A DNA stretch of 64,000 bases from Micavibrio sp. UBA5572 (GTDB lineage Bacteria > Pseudomonadota > Alphaproteobacteria > Micavibrionales > Micavibrionaceae), in NCBI GenBank assembly GCA_002425415.1, contig DIMG01000033.1, forward strand, positions 62,001 to 126,000, given 5' to 3'. This document shows positions 15,693 to 25,290 of this stretch, piece by piece. The notes beneath the pieces were generated by a model, which was not told where the DNA came from, made no database searches, and saw only the letters and a list, made by a program, of their open reading frames with translations. A program made the translations under genes and the position numbers. Each line of letters starts with the position of its first letter. Within the stretch, counting starts at the first letter, position 1.

Positions 15693-17006
15693 TTACGCTG
15701 CGTTCTTTTTTGCACAACACTTGGAAGGCGCGCAGCGCAAAATGGAGGTACCAGCGTATTTTGCAACAGAACCCAGCTCTTCTTCGATACGGATCAACTG
15801 GTTGTATTTTGCAATCCGGTCAGAACGGGACAAAGATCCTGTTTTGATTTGCCCGGCATTGGTTGCAACTGCCAGATCGGCAATCGTGGAATCTTCTGTT
15901 TCTCCTGAACGATGGGACAGAATAACACCCATACCGGCTTTTTGCGCCATTTGGATAGCTTCCAAAGTTTCGGTCAAAGTTCCAATCTGGTTCACTTTAA
16001 CAAGAATCGCATTTGCCGCTTTCAATTCTATCCCCTTAGCCAAACGAACAGGATTGGTTACAAACAAATCATCGCCAACCAACTGGATTTTATCACCCAA
16101 GGCAGCATTGAGAGCAACCCAACCATCCCAGTCATCTTCAGCCAAACCATCCTCAATCGATACGATCGGATATTTTGCGCACAATTCTTCATAATATTGA
16201 ATCAACTCGGCAGTCGAGAGGACGCGCCCCTCACCTTCCAAATGATATTTTCCGTCTTTGTAAAATTCGGTCGATGCAACATCAAGTGCAATCATAATGT
16301 CTTCACCAGCTTTATATCCGGCACTTTCAATCGACTTCATAATAAAGTCCAAAGCTTCGGTCGCAGAATTGACAGCAGGTGCAAATCCACCTTCATCACC
16401 AACATTGGTATTCATTCCGGCAGCCGACAGATTTTTCTTCAAAGCATGAAAAACTTCCGCACCATACCGCACAGCCTCGGCCAAAGTCGGCGCAGACACA
16501 GGCATAATCATAAACTCCTGAAAATCGACAGGGTTATCAGCGTGTTTTCCACCATTAATAATATTCATCAAAGGCACAGGCAAAACATGACCATGAATAC
16601 CACCGACATAGCGGTAAACCGATTGGTCAAGCTCATCTGCCATTGCTCTGGCGCAAGCCAAAGACACGCCAAGAATAGCATTTGCACCCAAACGCCCTTT
16701 GTTTTCTGTTCCGTCCAAATCGATCATTTCCTGATCGATGATGGCTTGAGACTCAGCATCCAGACCGCAAATATTTTCCGCAATTTCACCATTGACATGG
16801 TCAACAGCCTGCTGAACACCTTTTCCGCCATAACGGGATTTGTCGCCATCGCGTAACTCGACCGCTTCATGCGCACCAGTCGAGGCACCAGAAGGTACAG
16901 CCGCACGACCAGACGCACCACTTTCAAGAATAACGTCAACCTCGACAGTCGGGTTTCCGCGACTATCCAGAATTTGACGGGCAAAAATATCAATAATAGC
17001 AGTCAT
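15693..17006 (-). CDS. eno: Enolase
   Basis: Enolase interconverts 2-phosphoglycerate and phosphoenolpyruvate in the cytosol. The 437-residue sequence has ARQILDSRGNPTVEVDV, VPSGASTGAHEAVELRD, GDEGGFAP, the metal-ligand segment IEDGLAEDDWDGW, and the catalytic SHRSGETEDSTIADLAV. After the usual end (NQLIRIEEELG, YAGTSILR) there is a short cysteine-rich tail, CAPSKCCAKKNAA, which I do not associate with most enolases. It lies between kdsA and the AlgH-like gene; eno near kdsA and pyrG is common in alphaproteobacteria. Confidence 0.97.
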   Translation of the reverse strand: MTAIIDIFARQILDSRGNPTVEVDVILESGASGRAAVPSGASTGAHEAVELRDGDKSRYGGKGVQQAVDHVNGEIAENICGLDAESQAIIDQEMIDLDGTENKGRLGANAILGVSLACARAMADELDQSVYRYVGGIHGHVLPVPLMNIINGGKHADNPVDFQEFMIMPVSAPTLAEAVRYGAEVFHALKKNLSAAGMNTNVGDEGGFAPAVNSATEALDFIMKSIESAGYKAGEDIMIALDVASTEFYKDGKYHLEGEGRVLSTAELIQYYEELCAKYPIVSIEDGLAEDDWDGWVALNAALGDKIQLVGDDLFVTNPVRLAKGIELKAANAILVKVNQIGTLTETLEAIQMAQKAGMGVILSHRSGETEDSTIADLAVATNAGQIKTGSLSRSDRIAKYNQLIRIEEELGSVAKYAGTSILRCAPSKCCAKKNAA

Positions 17007-17027
17007 GTTTTTATTCTCCTATAGAAC

Positions 17028-17882
17028 TTAACTTTTAGAAACTTGAACCAGACTCATAGACTTAACCAAATCATCAATAGCTTTGGCCTGAATAATAAAA
17101 TCTTCCAACTTAGCAAAAGGAAGGGCTGACGGCCCATCGCACCTGGCTTTGTCGGGGTCATCATAGGCCTCGATAAATATCCCTGCAATCCCGATGGCCA
17201 AAACCGCGCGAGTCAAATCAGGAACTAATGCGCGGCGACCTCCAGAAGACTCGCTACCTGGCAACCTCATTTGTGATGCATGGACAGTATCACAAATAAT
17301 CGGCGACCCGCCAGACACATCCTTCATCACGCCGAAGGCCATCGGATCAACCACGAGGTTGTCATAGCCGAAGCAATGCCCCCGTTCGCATAAAATCACT
17401 TTGTTATTCCCACATTCGGCAAACTTATCGATGATATTCCCAACTTGATAGGGTGACATGAATTGTGGTTTTTTAGCATTGATAACCGCACCAGTTTTGG
17501 CCATCGCCTCGACCAAATCGGTCTGCCGCGCCAGAAATGCAGGCAATTGGATGACATCCACCACATCGGCCACGGGTTGGCATTGACCGATTTCATGAAC
17601 GTCCGTGATAATCGGAACGTTATCAAACTCCTCCTTAACCTTGCGGAAGATGTTCAACCCTTCCTCAAGACCCGCTCCACGATAACTATGGACAGATGAG
17701 CGGTTTGCTTTATCAAAACTGGCTTTGAAAACGAACGGGATACCAAGCCGATCGGTAATTGTTTTATACACCTCGACCGCGCGGAGCGTCATGTCCAGAG
17801 TTTCAAGGACATTTAATCCACCAAACAATACAAAAGGCTTATCATTGGCGACTTCAAAAGACTGAATTTTAACTGTTTTCAT
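17028..17882 (-). CDS. kdsA: Kdo-8-phosphate synthase
   Basis: KdsA condenses phosphoenolpyruvate with arabinose-5-phosphate, the first committed step to the LPS sugar Kdo. The 284-residue protein contains VLFGGLNVLETLDM-type N-terminal sequence, FKASFDKANRSSVHSYRG, TDVHE, QLPAFLARQTDLVEAMA, CERGHCFGYDNLVVDP and CDTVHASQMRLPG. An Asn-rather-than-metal-ligand variant cannot be excluded: the N-terminal motif is GLNVLE where metal-dependent enzymes have Cys, which suggests the metal-independent class. It sits between eno and purC. Confidence 0.95.
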   Translation of the reverse strand: MKTVKIQSFEVANDKPFVLFGGLNVLETLDMTLRAVEVYKTITDRLGIPFVFKASFDKANRSSVHSYRGAGLEEGLNIFRKVKEEFDNVPIITDVHEIGQCQPVADVVDVIQLPAFLARQTDLVEAMAKTGAVINAKKPQFMSPYQVGNIIDKFAECGNNKVILCERGHCFGYDNLVVDPMAFGVMKDVSGGSPIICDTVHASQMRLPGSESSGGRRALVPDLTRAVLAIGIAGIFIEAYDDPDKARCDGPSALPFAKLEDFIIQAKAIDDLVKSMSLVQVSKS

Positions 17883-17902
17883 GGGCTATATGTAACGCGA
17901 AC

Positions 17903-18877
17903 TCAAGTTTTAAGCAAGGCCTTGCGGATACGTTCCAAAGTGGGCATTGCAGCATCAGGAAACGCGAATTTTTGCCCTGTAATGTGTTCAAAAGCAGAGA
18001 TATAAACAGCAGCAGCCTGCACCCGCACATCATCAGGAATATGGGGAATATCATCCTTATAAGGGTCGCACTGGCTATTCACCCAATTTCGTACAAAATC
18101 CTTGTCAAAACTCTGTGGACGCACCCCCGCTTCAAATTTTTCCTGATAAGTTTCAGCAAACCAATAACGGGAACTATCCGGCGTATGAATCTCATCCGCC
18201 AAAATCATCTGACCATCTGAATCAAACCCGAATTCATATTTGGTATCAACCAGAATAAGCCCGCGCTCTGCAGCGATCTTCCGCCCGCGCGCAAAAAGAT
18301 TCAACGCATACTCGCTGACCTGATCCCACTGCACTTGAGTGAGCAAGCCCTGCTCGACCACTTGCACGGCAGATAACGGCTCGTCATGCCCCGCATCAAA
18401 TGCCTTGCTGGTCGGTGTAATAATCGTTTCCGGTAATTTTTGATTTTCGCGTAAGCCTTCAGGAAATGTCAGGCCATACATGTTGCGCTTGCCCGATTTA
18501 TACATCGGCCAAATCGAAGTTCCGGTTGTTCCACACATATAATCGCGCACAACAATCTCGACAGGCATGATATTCAAACGCTTGCCAATAACAACATTGG
18601 GGTCAGGATAAGACATTACATGATTGGGGCAAATATCAGCCGTTTTTTCAAACCAGAATTTTGCGGTTTGGGTCAAAACCTGCCCCTTGAGCGGAATAGT
18701 CGTCAGGATACGGTCAAATGCAGAAATCCGATCAGAGGTAATAATAACGCGCGTCCCATCCGGCAAATCATAATTATCGCGCACTTTCCCACGATAATGA
18801 TTAGGCAGCTCAGGAATGGTGGCATTCTCGAGTACCAAAGGCAAAAATGATAAGATCTGATCGTGATAGTCTGACAT
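17903..18877 (-). CDS. purC: Phosphoribosylaminoimidazole-succinocarboxamide synthase (long form)
   Basis: PurC joins aspartate to CAIR in purine synthesis. The protein of about 324 residues is of the longer type, with YRGKVRDNYDLPDGTRVII, TSDRISAFDRILTTIPLKG, NVVIGKRLNIMPVEIVVRDY, GLRENQKLPETIITP and the late LADEIHTPDSSRYW. Shorter bacterial PurC proteins have about 240-260 residues and start with an EGKAK motif. I place the start at the ATG at 18877; a TTG codon directly before it is also in frame. It lies between pyrG and kdsA, 17 and 20 bases away. Confidence 0.93.
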   Translation of the reverse strand: MSDYHDQILSFLPLVLENATIPELPNHYRGKVRDNYDLPDGTRVIITSDRISAFDRILTTIPLKGQVLTQTAKFWFEKTADICPNHVMSYPDPNVVIGKRLNIMPVEIVVRDYMCGTTGTSIWPMYKSGKRNMYGLTFPEGLRENQKLPETIITPTSKAFDAGHDEPLSAVQVVEQGLLTQVQWDQVSEYALNLFARGRKIAAERGLILVDTKYEFGFDSDGQMILADEIHTPDSSRYWFAETYQEKFEAGVRPQSFDKDFVRNWVNSQCDPYKDDIPHIPDDVRVQAAAVYISAFEHITGQKFAFPDAAMPTLERIRKALLKT

Positions 18878-18894
18878 CAATACCTCAAAAAAAA

Positions 18895-20523
18895 TTACAC
18901 CAGACGACTTTTCTCGACAGCAGCCTTGATAAAGGAAACAAATAAAGGGTGAGGATCAAGCGGCTTTGACTTTAGTTCAGGATGAAACTGCACACCGACA
19001 AACCAAGGGTGATCGGGAATTTCAACAATCTCCGGTAACTCGCCATCCGGAGACATACCGGAAAAAATCAACCCGCATTGCTCCAATTTGGGAATATAAG
19101 ACACATTCACCTCATAGCGGTGACGATGCCGCTCGTGAATAAGACCCGTTCCATAGATGTCCGCCACACGAGATCCTTTTTTTAAAGCCGCAGGATAAGA
19201 ACCCAGACGCATTGTTCCGCCCAAATCGCCATCATTGGAACGCGCCACAGTTTCGTTATCTTTGACCCATTCGGTCATCATACCAACGACTGGAACTTCC
19301 GTTGCTCCGAATTCGGTTGAACTGGCCTTTTCCAGCCCCGCCAAATGTCGGCAAGCCTCAATAACAGCCATCTGCATACCGAAACAAATACCGAAATAAG
19401 GAATTTTATGCTCTCTGGCAAACTGAACAGCCTTGATCTTGCCTTCAGTCCCCCGAGACCCGAAACCACCCGGAACAAGAATGGCATGAACATCTTCCAA
19501 TTCATGAATCATGCCGTCTTGCTCAAAAATCTCGGACTCAACAAATCTAATATCCACCTTGACCCGATTGGCAATCCCTCCATGAATCAAAGCCTCATTC
19601 AAAGACTTATAACTATCCGACAATTCGGTATATTTCCCTACAATTGCAACACGGACTTCACTTTCAGGATTTTTAACCCGATCAACAATATCAAGCCAGC
19701 GGGATAAATCCGGTGCCGCCTCCGCAGGTAACCCAAAACATTTAAGAACCTGATCGTCCAAGCCTTCGGCATGATAGGTTAAAGGGACTTCATAAATAGA
19801 AGACACATCCAGTGCAGAAATGACACGTTCAAAAGGAATATTACAAAACAAACTGATTTTCTTGCGCTCGCTCTCGTCAATCGGACGATCCGCCCGACAT
19901 AAAAGAATATTGGGACGAATACCAGCCGCCATCAATTCTTTAACCGAGTGCTGGGTTGGCTTGGTTTTAAGCTCTCCGGCCGCAGGAATATAAGGCAGCC
20001 ACGTGGCATGAATGAAAATTGCCCGATCTGCTCCGACTTCATTACTGAATTGACGAATAGCTTCCAAATAAGGATGCGCTTCAATATCCCCGACAGTCCC
20101 TCCTGTTTCAACCAGAACAAAATCGGCACTGCCATCTTTTTCACGGATAAAAGCCTTAATTTCATCGGTAATATGGGGAATGACCTGAATAGTAGCCCCG
20201 AGATACTCGCCACGACGTTCCCGCTGCAACACATTCATATAAATACGGCCAGTGGTAATATTATCGGTCTGAGAAGCGGGACGACCTGTAAACCTTTCGT
20301 AATGCCCCAGATCAAGATCCGTCTCTGCCCCATCATCTGTCACATAGACTTCACCATGCTGGGTCGGGCTCATCGTTCCCGGGTCAATATTCAGATAAGG
20401 ATCCATCTTGCAAAGCCGAACGGAATAGCCTCTTGCTTGCAATAACGCGCCCAAAGCTGCGGAGGCGAGGCCTTTTCCTAAAGAGGAAACCACGCCACCT
20501 GTAATGAATACATATTTTGTCAT
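18895..20523 (-). CDS. pyrG: CTP synthase
   Basis: PyrG aminates UTP to CTP using glutamine. The 542-residue protein has the synthetase domain (KYVFITGGVVSSLGKGLASA, KMDPYLNIDPGTMSP, HGEVYVTDDGAETDLDLGHY) and a C-terminal class I glutamine amidotransferase domain with VPGGFGSRGTEGKI, the nucleophile in YFGICFGMQ, and the terminal VQFHPELKSKP with the His-x-Glu pair. Size and order are standard. It follows secG by 2 bases and shows the usual secG-pyrG-kdsA-eno arrangement. Confidence 0.97.
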   Translation of the reverse strand: MTKYVFITGGVVSSLGKGLASAALGALLQARGYSVRLCKMDPYLNIDPGTMSPTQHGEVYVTDDGAETDLDLGHYERFTGRPASQTDNITTGRIYMNVLQRERRGEYLGATIQVIPHITDEIKAFIREKDGSADFVLVETGGTVGDIEAHPYLEAIRQFSNEVGADRAIFIHATWLPYIPAAGELKTKPTQHSVKELMAAGIRPNILLCRADRPIDESERKKISLFCNIPFERVISALDVSSIYEVPLTYHAEGLDDQVLKCFGLPAEAAPDLSRWLDIVDRVKNPESEVRVAIVGKYTELSDSYKSLNEALIHGGIANRVKVDIRFVESEIFEQDGMIHELEDVHAILVPGGFGSRGTEGKIKAVQFAREHKIPYFGICFGMQMAVIEACRHLAGLEKASSTEFGATEVPVVGMMTEWVKDNETVARSNDGDLGGTMRLGSYPAALKKGSRVADIYGTGLIHERHRHRYEVNVSYIPKLEQCGLIFSGMSPDGELPEIVEIPDHPWFVGVQFHPELKSKPLDPHPLFVSFIKAAVEKSRLV

Positions 20524-20525
20524 TG

Positions 20526-20924
20526 CTATTTTGCGATCGGAACGGCTGGAGGTTCATTAGGAACTGCCTCGGGTTCAGGAACTTCCTGCGAAGTGCCATC
20601 ATCAGAGACAGGAACATCAGGTACAATTTCCTTTACAACAGCCGCAGGAGTAGATTGGTCTGCAACAGCATCAAGAATACTACCGGATGACCCGGAACGG
20701 GAAACAAGAATAGCCAGAACAATACTCGTGGTAAAAAACCCAACCGCAACAAAAGTCGTTGCTTTCGTCAGTGCATTGGCCGTTGATTGCGCGGAAGCAA
20801 AATTGCCCAACCCGCCGCCGCCAGCACCAAGGCCAAGCCCACCACCTTCCGAGCGCTGCAACAAGATCAAAACGATCATAGCAAACGCCAAAATCAAATG
20901 AATGACCAGAACTACATGTTCCAT
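20526..20924 (-). CDS. secG: Preprotein translocase subunit SecG
   Basis: SecG is the small membrane partner of SecYE. The 132-residue protein has two membrane segments, residues 2-22 (VVLVIHLILAFAMIVLILLQ) and about 55-77, with the conserved loop RSEGGGLGLGAGGGGLGNF between them. The C-terminal 50 residues are Pro/Val/Glu-rich and variable, longer than in E. coli but common in alphaproteobacteria. It lies between tpiA and pyrG in the usual order and ends 2 bases before pyrG starts. Confidence 0.92.
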   Translation of the reverse strand: MEHVVLVIHLILAFAMIVLILLQRSEGGGLGLGAGGGGLGNFASAQSTANALTKATTFVAVGFFTTSIVLAILVSRSGSSGSILDAVADQSTPAAVVKEIVPDVPVSDDGTSQEVPEPEAVPNEPPAVPIAK

Positions 20925-20970
20925 TCAAAACTCTTCTTTTCTTTAAATCTAGTCTGTTTTTACAAATTAC

Positions 20971-20990
20971 TTAGTTAGTTAGTTATTTAT
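20971..20990. repeat. Short tetranucleotide tract at the tpiA 3' end
   Basis: Three TTAG units followed by two TTAT units run across the tpiA stop codon and the spacer to secG. It is short and may be chance in an AT-rich spacer; I see no hairpin here. Confidence 0.5.
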
Positions 20991-21727
20991 TTCGCAGCCG
21001 CAATAATTGCAAGAAATTGATCGGCCTTAAGGCTTGCTCCCCCAACCAAAGCCCCATCCACATTCTCAATGGAAAGAATATCGGCAGCATTTTCGGGTTT
21101 AACAGAACCGCCGTACAAAATACGGATTGAATCCGGATTGTCCAGCTTTTCCTTCACAAAACGACGAATAACCCCGTGCATATCTTCAACATCAGAAATT
21201 GTGGCGCTTTTACCCGTACCAATTGCCCAAACCGGCTCATACGCAATAATCAGATTTGAACCACTTGCCGTAGACGGAATCGACTCCATAAGCTGCAATA
21301 TGACAACAGAATTCTGAAGTCCCGCTTCCCGCTCATCCAAAGTCTCTCCGACACAAATAATAGTCACAAGCCCCGACCCATGGGCATATTCTGCCTTTCG
21401 AGCAACAGCAGCGTTACTTTCGCAATGATTTTGACGACGTTCCGAATGGCCTAATATGACATAATCGCAACCAGCGTCTTTCAACATAGGCGCACAAATT
21501 TCACCCGTAAAAGCGCCAAAACCCCCATGATAGGAGCAATCCTGTCCCCCGATAGAGAAATTGGCAGGTTTGTCCATCTGGCTAACAGTCGCCAAATACA
21601 CAAAAGGCGGACAAAGACAAACATCGACACCTTCGGACAGGATTGGATCACATAAAGCCTCAACCAAAGCCTTTGATTCAACAAAGCTCCCGTTCATTTT
21701 CCAGTTGCCAGCAATAAACTTAGTCAT
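20987..21727 (-). CDS. tpiA: Triosephosphate isomerase
   Basis: TpiA interconverts dihydroxyacetone phosphate and glyceraldehyde 3-phosphate. The 246-residue sequence has the start FIAGNWKMNGSF with the active-site Asn and Lys, the electrophilic His in YVILGHSERR, the catalytic Glu in IAYEPVWAIGTGKSA, and the phosphate-binding RILYGGSVKPENA and VDGALVGGASLK. It heads the minus-strand run towards secG, pyrG, kdsA and eno and is divergent from the ppiD-like gene with 136 bases between. Confidence 0.97.
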   Translation of the reverse strand: MTKFIAGNWKMNGSFVESKALVEALCDPILSEGVDVCLCPPFVYLATVSQMDKPANFSIGGQDCSYHGGFGAFTGEICAPMLKDAGCDYVILGHSERRQNHCESNAAVARKAEYAHGSGLVTIICVGETLDEREAGLQNSVVILQLMESIPSTASGSNLIIAYEPVWAIGTGKSATISDVEDMHGVIRRFVKEKLDNPDSIRILYGGSVKPENAADILSIENVDGALVGGASLKADQFLAIIAAAK

Positions 21728-21771
21728 GAAAACCTCTCAATAAACTAGTCCCTTTCATATCCCAAGAAGGC

Positions 21772-21800
21772 TTGGCATGTCCAGACGAGATGTTTATAGT
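21772..21800 (+). promoter_or_regulatory. Sigma-70-type promoter candidate for the ppiD-like gene
   Basis: TTGGCA at 21772-21777 and TATAGT at 21795-21800 are separated by exactly 17 bases. The expected transcript would start near 21807, about 57 bases before the ATG at 21864, which is preceded by AAGGAA. Both hexamers are one or two changes from consensus. Confidence 0.55.
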
Positions 21801-21863
21801 ATCCCGATTCATATGAATAATTTTTACGAATAACAACCAATTGCTCCTAAGGAAACTAACGTC

Positions 21864-23774
21864 ATGATCCTTCGTTCAATGCGTAACGGCTTTTTCTCTG
21901 CTATCTTTCTGGGACTTTTGGTTCTCGGCGGATTAAGTCTGGTCATGACAGACTGGAACGGAATGTTCCGCAACGGCGGTATTACAAAAACAGACATAGC
22001 AATTGTCAACGGCACACCAATCAAAATTGCCGAATTCAACAACATGGCAAACCGAATTCTCCGCAACCAACGGATCGACCCCTCTCAGGCTTATGAAATG
22101 GGTGTTCTGGACAACATTCTGCAAAGTGAAATCCTCACGCGTGTTCTGGCACTGGCTGCCAGTGACTACGGAATCAAGGTAGAAGACAAACATGTGGCAA
22201 AACAAGTTCAATCTCTTATCACGCCACTGGTCACATCAGAAACAAACAACAAACAAGCTCTTCAACAATTTCTACAAATGCAGGGCATGACAGAAAAAGG
22301 TCTTGTTGAACTCATTCGCAGTGAAATAGAGACCGAACTCCTCAAGAGTACAATTGCATCCAGCGTCTACGTCCCCAAACCCATCGCAGAAGATATGGCT
22401 TCCTATAAAGGGGAAACACGCACCATAAAATTTATAGAGCTTCCAAACAACGCCATCGATCTTCCTGAAACCGCCAATGAAGAAACTTTAAAAAAATACT
22501 ACAAAGAAATTGAAACCCAATACATGATTCCTGAAACACGCGATGCCACGATTGCTATTCTGGACACAAGCGCACTATTAAAGAACATCTCTGTAAGTGA
22601 TGAAGACGTCAAAAAATACTATGACGACCACACACAGGACTTTCTAACACCAGAAAAGCGAATTCTATCTCAAACCATCCTGACAAAAGAAAGCGATGCA
22701 CTAGCTGTTAAAGAAAATGCTATAAAATCCAAAGACTTGAAAACTGCAGTAAAAACTGTAACAGGTGAAACAAAATCCTATGCCGATAATATTTCATTTG
22801 GCAAAGAGGATCTTTCCGAAGAGATGTCATCTCCAGTTTTCTCCGCAAACAAAGGCGACATCGTCGGCCCGATCAAATCATCCCTCGGCTACCACGTTAT
22901 GCAGATTTCGGATATTGTTCCGGAACACACCAAAACGCTCAATGAACTCTCCTCTCAAATTCGTCAACAACTCACCGAAGAAAAATCCGGAAACGAAATC
23001 TATAAACTCACAACAGAAATTGAAGACCGCTTAGCCGCAGGAGAAGATTATTCCTCTTTAAAAGACGAATACAAACTGGATTTGGTATCACTAAAAAACC
23101 TGAAAGCAGATGACACAACCATAAAAACACAAACAAAACTGGATGACACTCAACAAGCTGCGATTTTAAAAAAACTATTCCAAATGAATGCGGGTGAATC
23201 CAGCTCTCTGACTGACCTGACCGCCACCAGCTTTTACTCTGTAAAAATTGACCACATAACCAGCTCAGCTCCAAAAGAATTTGAATCAGTCAAAAACCTG
23301 ATCGCAAAACGCTGGAAAGAAGAAAATCAAGCGCGGCACAATCTTGTCAAAGCCCAACAAATTGCCGAAGACCTCAACTCCGGAAAAAACAGCCTTGAAG
23401 AAATTGCCAAAGAAAACAGTAATAAAGTACAAACCATAGAGAATTTAGGACGCACACCATCCAAAGACACCTCTGGTACACCGAATGTTATGAAAGATAT
23501 GCGCGTTTCCTCCCGTTTTATGGATGCTCCACAAGGAAAATACATTCTGTCAATTCCGACCGATGCCAACTCCATTCTGGTTGGCATCGCCACAAATACC
23601 AAACTCGGACAATCCCCTAAAAAAGTAGACGAACAACAAGTTGCATCTTTAAAGTCAGACCTTTCAACAACAAACCTCATGTTGTTTATTTCCCAACTCG
23701 AGAAAAAATATCCGGTTAAAATCAACTACAACCTAATAGATCGTCTCTATGGAAAAAGCAAAAACACGGAATAA
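21864..23774 (+). CDS. PpiD-like membrane-anchored periplasmic folding protein
   Basis: A 636-residue protein with a short cytoplasmic start (MILRSMRNG), one membrane helix at about residues 10-32 and a large periplasmic part. Residues 40-180 form a SurA-like chaperone region (IKIAEFNNMANRILRNQ). Residues about 245-345 are a parvulin-type peptidyl-prolyl isomerase domain (LTPEKRILSQTILTKES, then SFGKEDLSEEMSSPVFSANK and SSLGYHVMQISDI). A less conserved second half follows. PpiD helps newly exported proteins at the Sec translocon. In many alphaproteobacteria this gene lies divergent from tpiA, as here. The ATG at 21864 follows AAGGAA. Confidence 0.88.
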   Translation: MILRSMRNGFFSAIFLGLLVLGGLSLVMTDWNGMFRNGGITKTDIAIVNGTPIKIAEFNNMANRILRNQRIDPSQAYEMGVLDNILQSEILTRVLALAASDYGIKVEDKHVAKQVQSLITPLVTSETNNKQALQQFLQMQGMTEKGLVELIRSEIETELLKSTIASSVYVPKPIAEDMASYKGETRTIKFIELPNNAIDLPETANEETLKKYYKEIETQYMIPETRDATIAILDTSALLKNISVSDEDVKKYYDDHTQDFLTPEKRILSQTILTKESDALAVKENAIKSKDLKTAVKTVTGETKSYADNISFGKEDLSEEMSSPVFSANKGDIVGPIKSSLGYHVMQISDIVPEHTKTLNELSSQIRQQLTEEKSGNEIYKLTTEIEDRLAAGEDYSSLKDEYKLDLVSLKNLKADDTTIKTQTKLDDTQQAAILKKLFQMNAGESSSLTDLTATSFYSVKIDHITSSAPKEFESVKNLIAKRWKEENQARHNLVKAQQIAEDLNSGKNSLEEIAKENSNKVQTIENLGRTPSKDTSGTPNVMKDMRVSSRFMDAPQGKYILSIPTDANSILVGIATNTKLGQSPKKVDEQQVASLKSDLSTTNLMLFISQLEKKYPVKINYNLIDRLYGKSKNTE

Positions 23775-23909
23775 CCACCGACGATATCTTTTATAATCAG
23801 AAACATTACCGATTTCACACCCAATTTTGGTGGTCTTAACTTGCGCTTAACCAAGTCGGAGTTAATCTGCGTACAGTTATCACCATCGAACTCCAATTGG
23901 GGAATTTCA

Positions 23910-25223
23910 ATGTCCGAAAAAAATGCAAGCACCACAACAAATGAAAAATCATTTACACTCACAAACGATCAAACCGGAGAAAAATGGTCTTTTCCTGTTT
24001 TGGAAGGGACAATGGGGCCAGACACAATAGATATCCGGACTCTCTATGAAGAAACAGGAGCCTTCACACTTGACCCAAGCTTTACCTCCACAGCAAGCTG
24101 CAAATCCCGTATCACCTTCATTGACGGTGATAAAGGGCAATTACTGCACCGTGGATATGACATCAGCGACCTAGCTGGAAAAAGTAATTTCATGGAAGTT
24201 GCCTATCTTCTTTTATACGGCGATCTACCGAACCGCGAACAATACGAAGCGTTCCGCAAAAACATCACCTATCACACCATGGTGCATGAACAACTTCAAT
24301 TCTTTTTCCGTGGCTTCCGCCGTGATGCTCACCCAATGGCCATTATGTGTGGTGTTGTTGGGGCATTGGCAGCTTTCTATCATGACTCTCTCGATATTTC
24401 CGACGAAAGACAACGTGAAATTTCTGCACACCGCTTGATCGCAAAACTACCAACTTTGGCGGCGATGGCCTTCAAATATTCTATTGGCCAACCATTCGTT
24501 TACCCACGAAATGATTTGAGTTTTTCAGAAAACTTCCTTCACATGTGCTTTGCTGTTCCAGCAGAGCCCTACAAAGTGTCACCGATTCTGGCCGATGCCA
24601 TGGACAAAATATTGATCCTGCACGCCGACCATGAACAAAACGCATCAACTTCAACGGTTCGTCTGGCTGGATCATCCCAAGCCAATCCGTTTGCATGCAT
24701 CGCAGCAGGGATAGCATCCCTCTGGGGGCCTGCACATGGTGGAGCCAATCAGGCCGTCCTTGAAATGTTAGCAGAAATTGGAACAAAAGACCGCATTCCA
24801 GAATTCATTCAAGGCGTAAAAGATAAAAAATACCGTCTGATGGGCTTTGGTCACCGCGTTTATAAAAACTTTGACCCACGCGCAACAGTGATGAAAGAAT
24901 CCTGTGATAAAGTTCTGGCAGAATTGGGAGTAAAAGATCCAATGCTGGAAATCGCGATGGAACTCGAAAGAATTGCCCTATCCGATCCATACTTTGTAGA
25001 ACGCAAACTCTATCCGAACGTGGATTTCTACTCGGGCATTATTTTGAAAGCCATGGGCTTCCCTGTTTCAATGTTTACTGTTTTATTTGCTGTTGCCAGA
25101 ACAGTCGGCTGGGTATCCCAGTGGAAAGAAATGATGGAAGAACCAAGCGGCCGGATCGGTCGTCCACGCCAACTCTATACCGGAGCGACCGAACGCGATT
25201 TTCTTCCTATCGAAAAAAGATAA
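23910..25223 (+). CDS. gltA: Citrate synthase
   Basis: GltA condenses acetyl-CoA and oxaloacetate. I place the start at the ATG at 23910 (MSEKNASTTTNEKSF), preceded by TTGGGGA, giving 437 residues; an earlier in-frame ATG at 23841 would add a non-conserved tail. The sequence matches the type II hexameric citrate synthase with GDKGQLLHRGYDISDLA, LLLYGDLPN, the active-site HADHEQNASTSTVRLAGSS, WGPAHGGANQAVLEML and MGFGHRVYKNFDPRA, and the Asp region near FYSGIILKAMGFP. A possible promoter, TTGCGC at 23841 and TAATCT at 23863 with 16 bases between, lies upstream but is weak. It is next to lpxB, as in many alphaproteobacteria. Confidence 0.96.
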   Translation: MSEKNASTTTNEKSFTLTNDQTGEKWSFPVLEGTMGPDTIDIRTLYEETGAFTLDPSFTSTASCKSRITFIDGDKGQLLHRGYDISDLAGKSNFMEVAYLLLYGDLPNREQYEAFRKNITYHTMVHEQLQFFFRGFRRDAHPMAIMCGVVGALAAFYHDSLDISDERQREISAHRLIAKLPTLAAMAFKYSIGQPFVYPRNDLSFSENFLHMCFAVPAEPYKVSPILADAMDKILILHADHEQNASTSTVRLAGSSQANPFACIAAGIASLWGPAHGGANQAVLEMLAEIGTKDRIPEFIQGVKDKKYRLMGFGHRVYKNFDPRATVMKESCDKVLAELGVKDPMLEIAMELERIALSDPYFVERKLYPNVDFYSGIILKAMGFPVSMFTVLFAVARTVGWVSQWKEMMEEPSGRIGRPRQLYTGATERDFLPIEKR

Positions 25224-25252
25224 AAATAGAATTCCCGAGCATAGGAATAACG

Positions 25253-25290
25253 AGAACCGCCCCTCACAAAGGGGCGGTTCTTTATTTTTT
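25253..25290 (+). terminator. Strong rho-independent terminator after gltA
   Basis: AGAACCGCCCC at 25253-25263 and GGGGCGGTTCT at 25271-25281 form a perfect 11-base stem with a 7-base loop, followed by TTATTTTTT on the plus strand. It lies 30 bases after the gltA stop. The right arm ends directly at the lpxB stop codon, so the hairpin also forms in the lpxB transcript, but without a U tract on that side. Confidence 0.92.

Noticed and set aside
15912..16856. A 314-codon open frame on the plus strand, opposite eno
   Set aside because: It covers enolase active-site coding on the other strand, and its composition (Asn, Phe, Ile, Arg) has no domain or signal.
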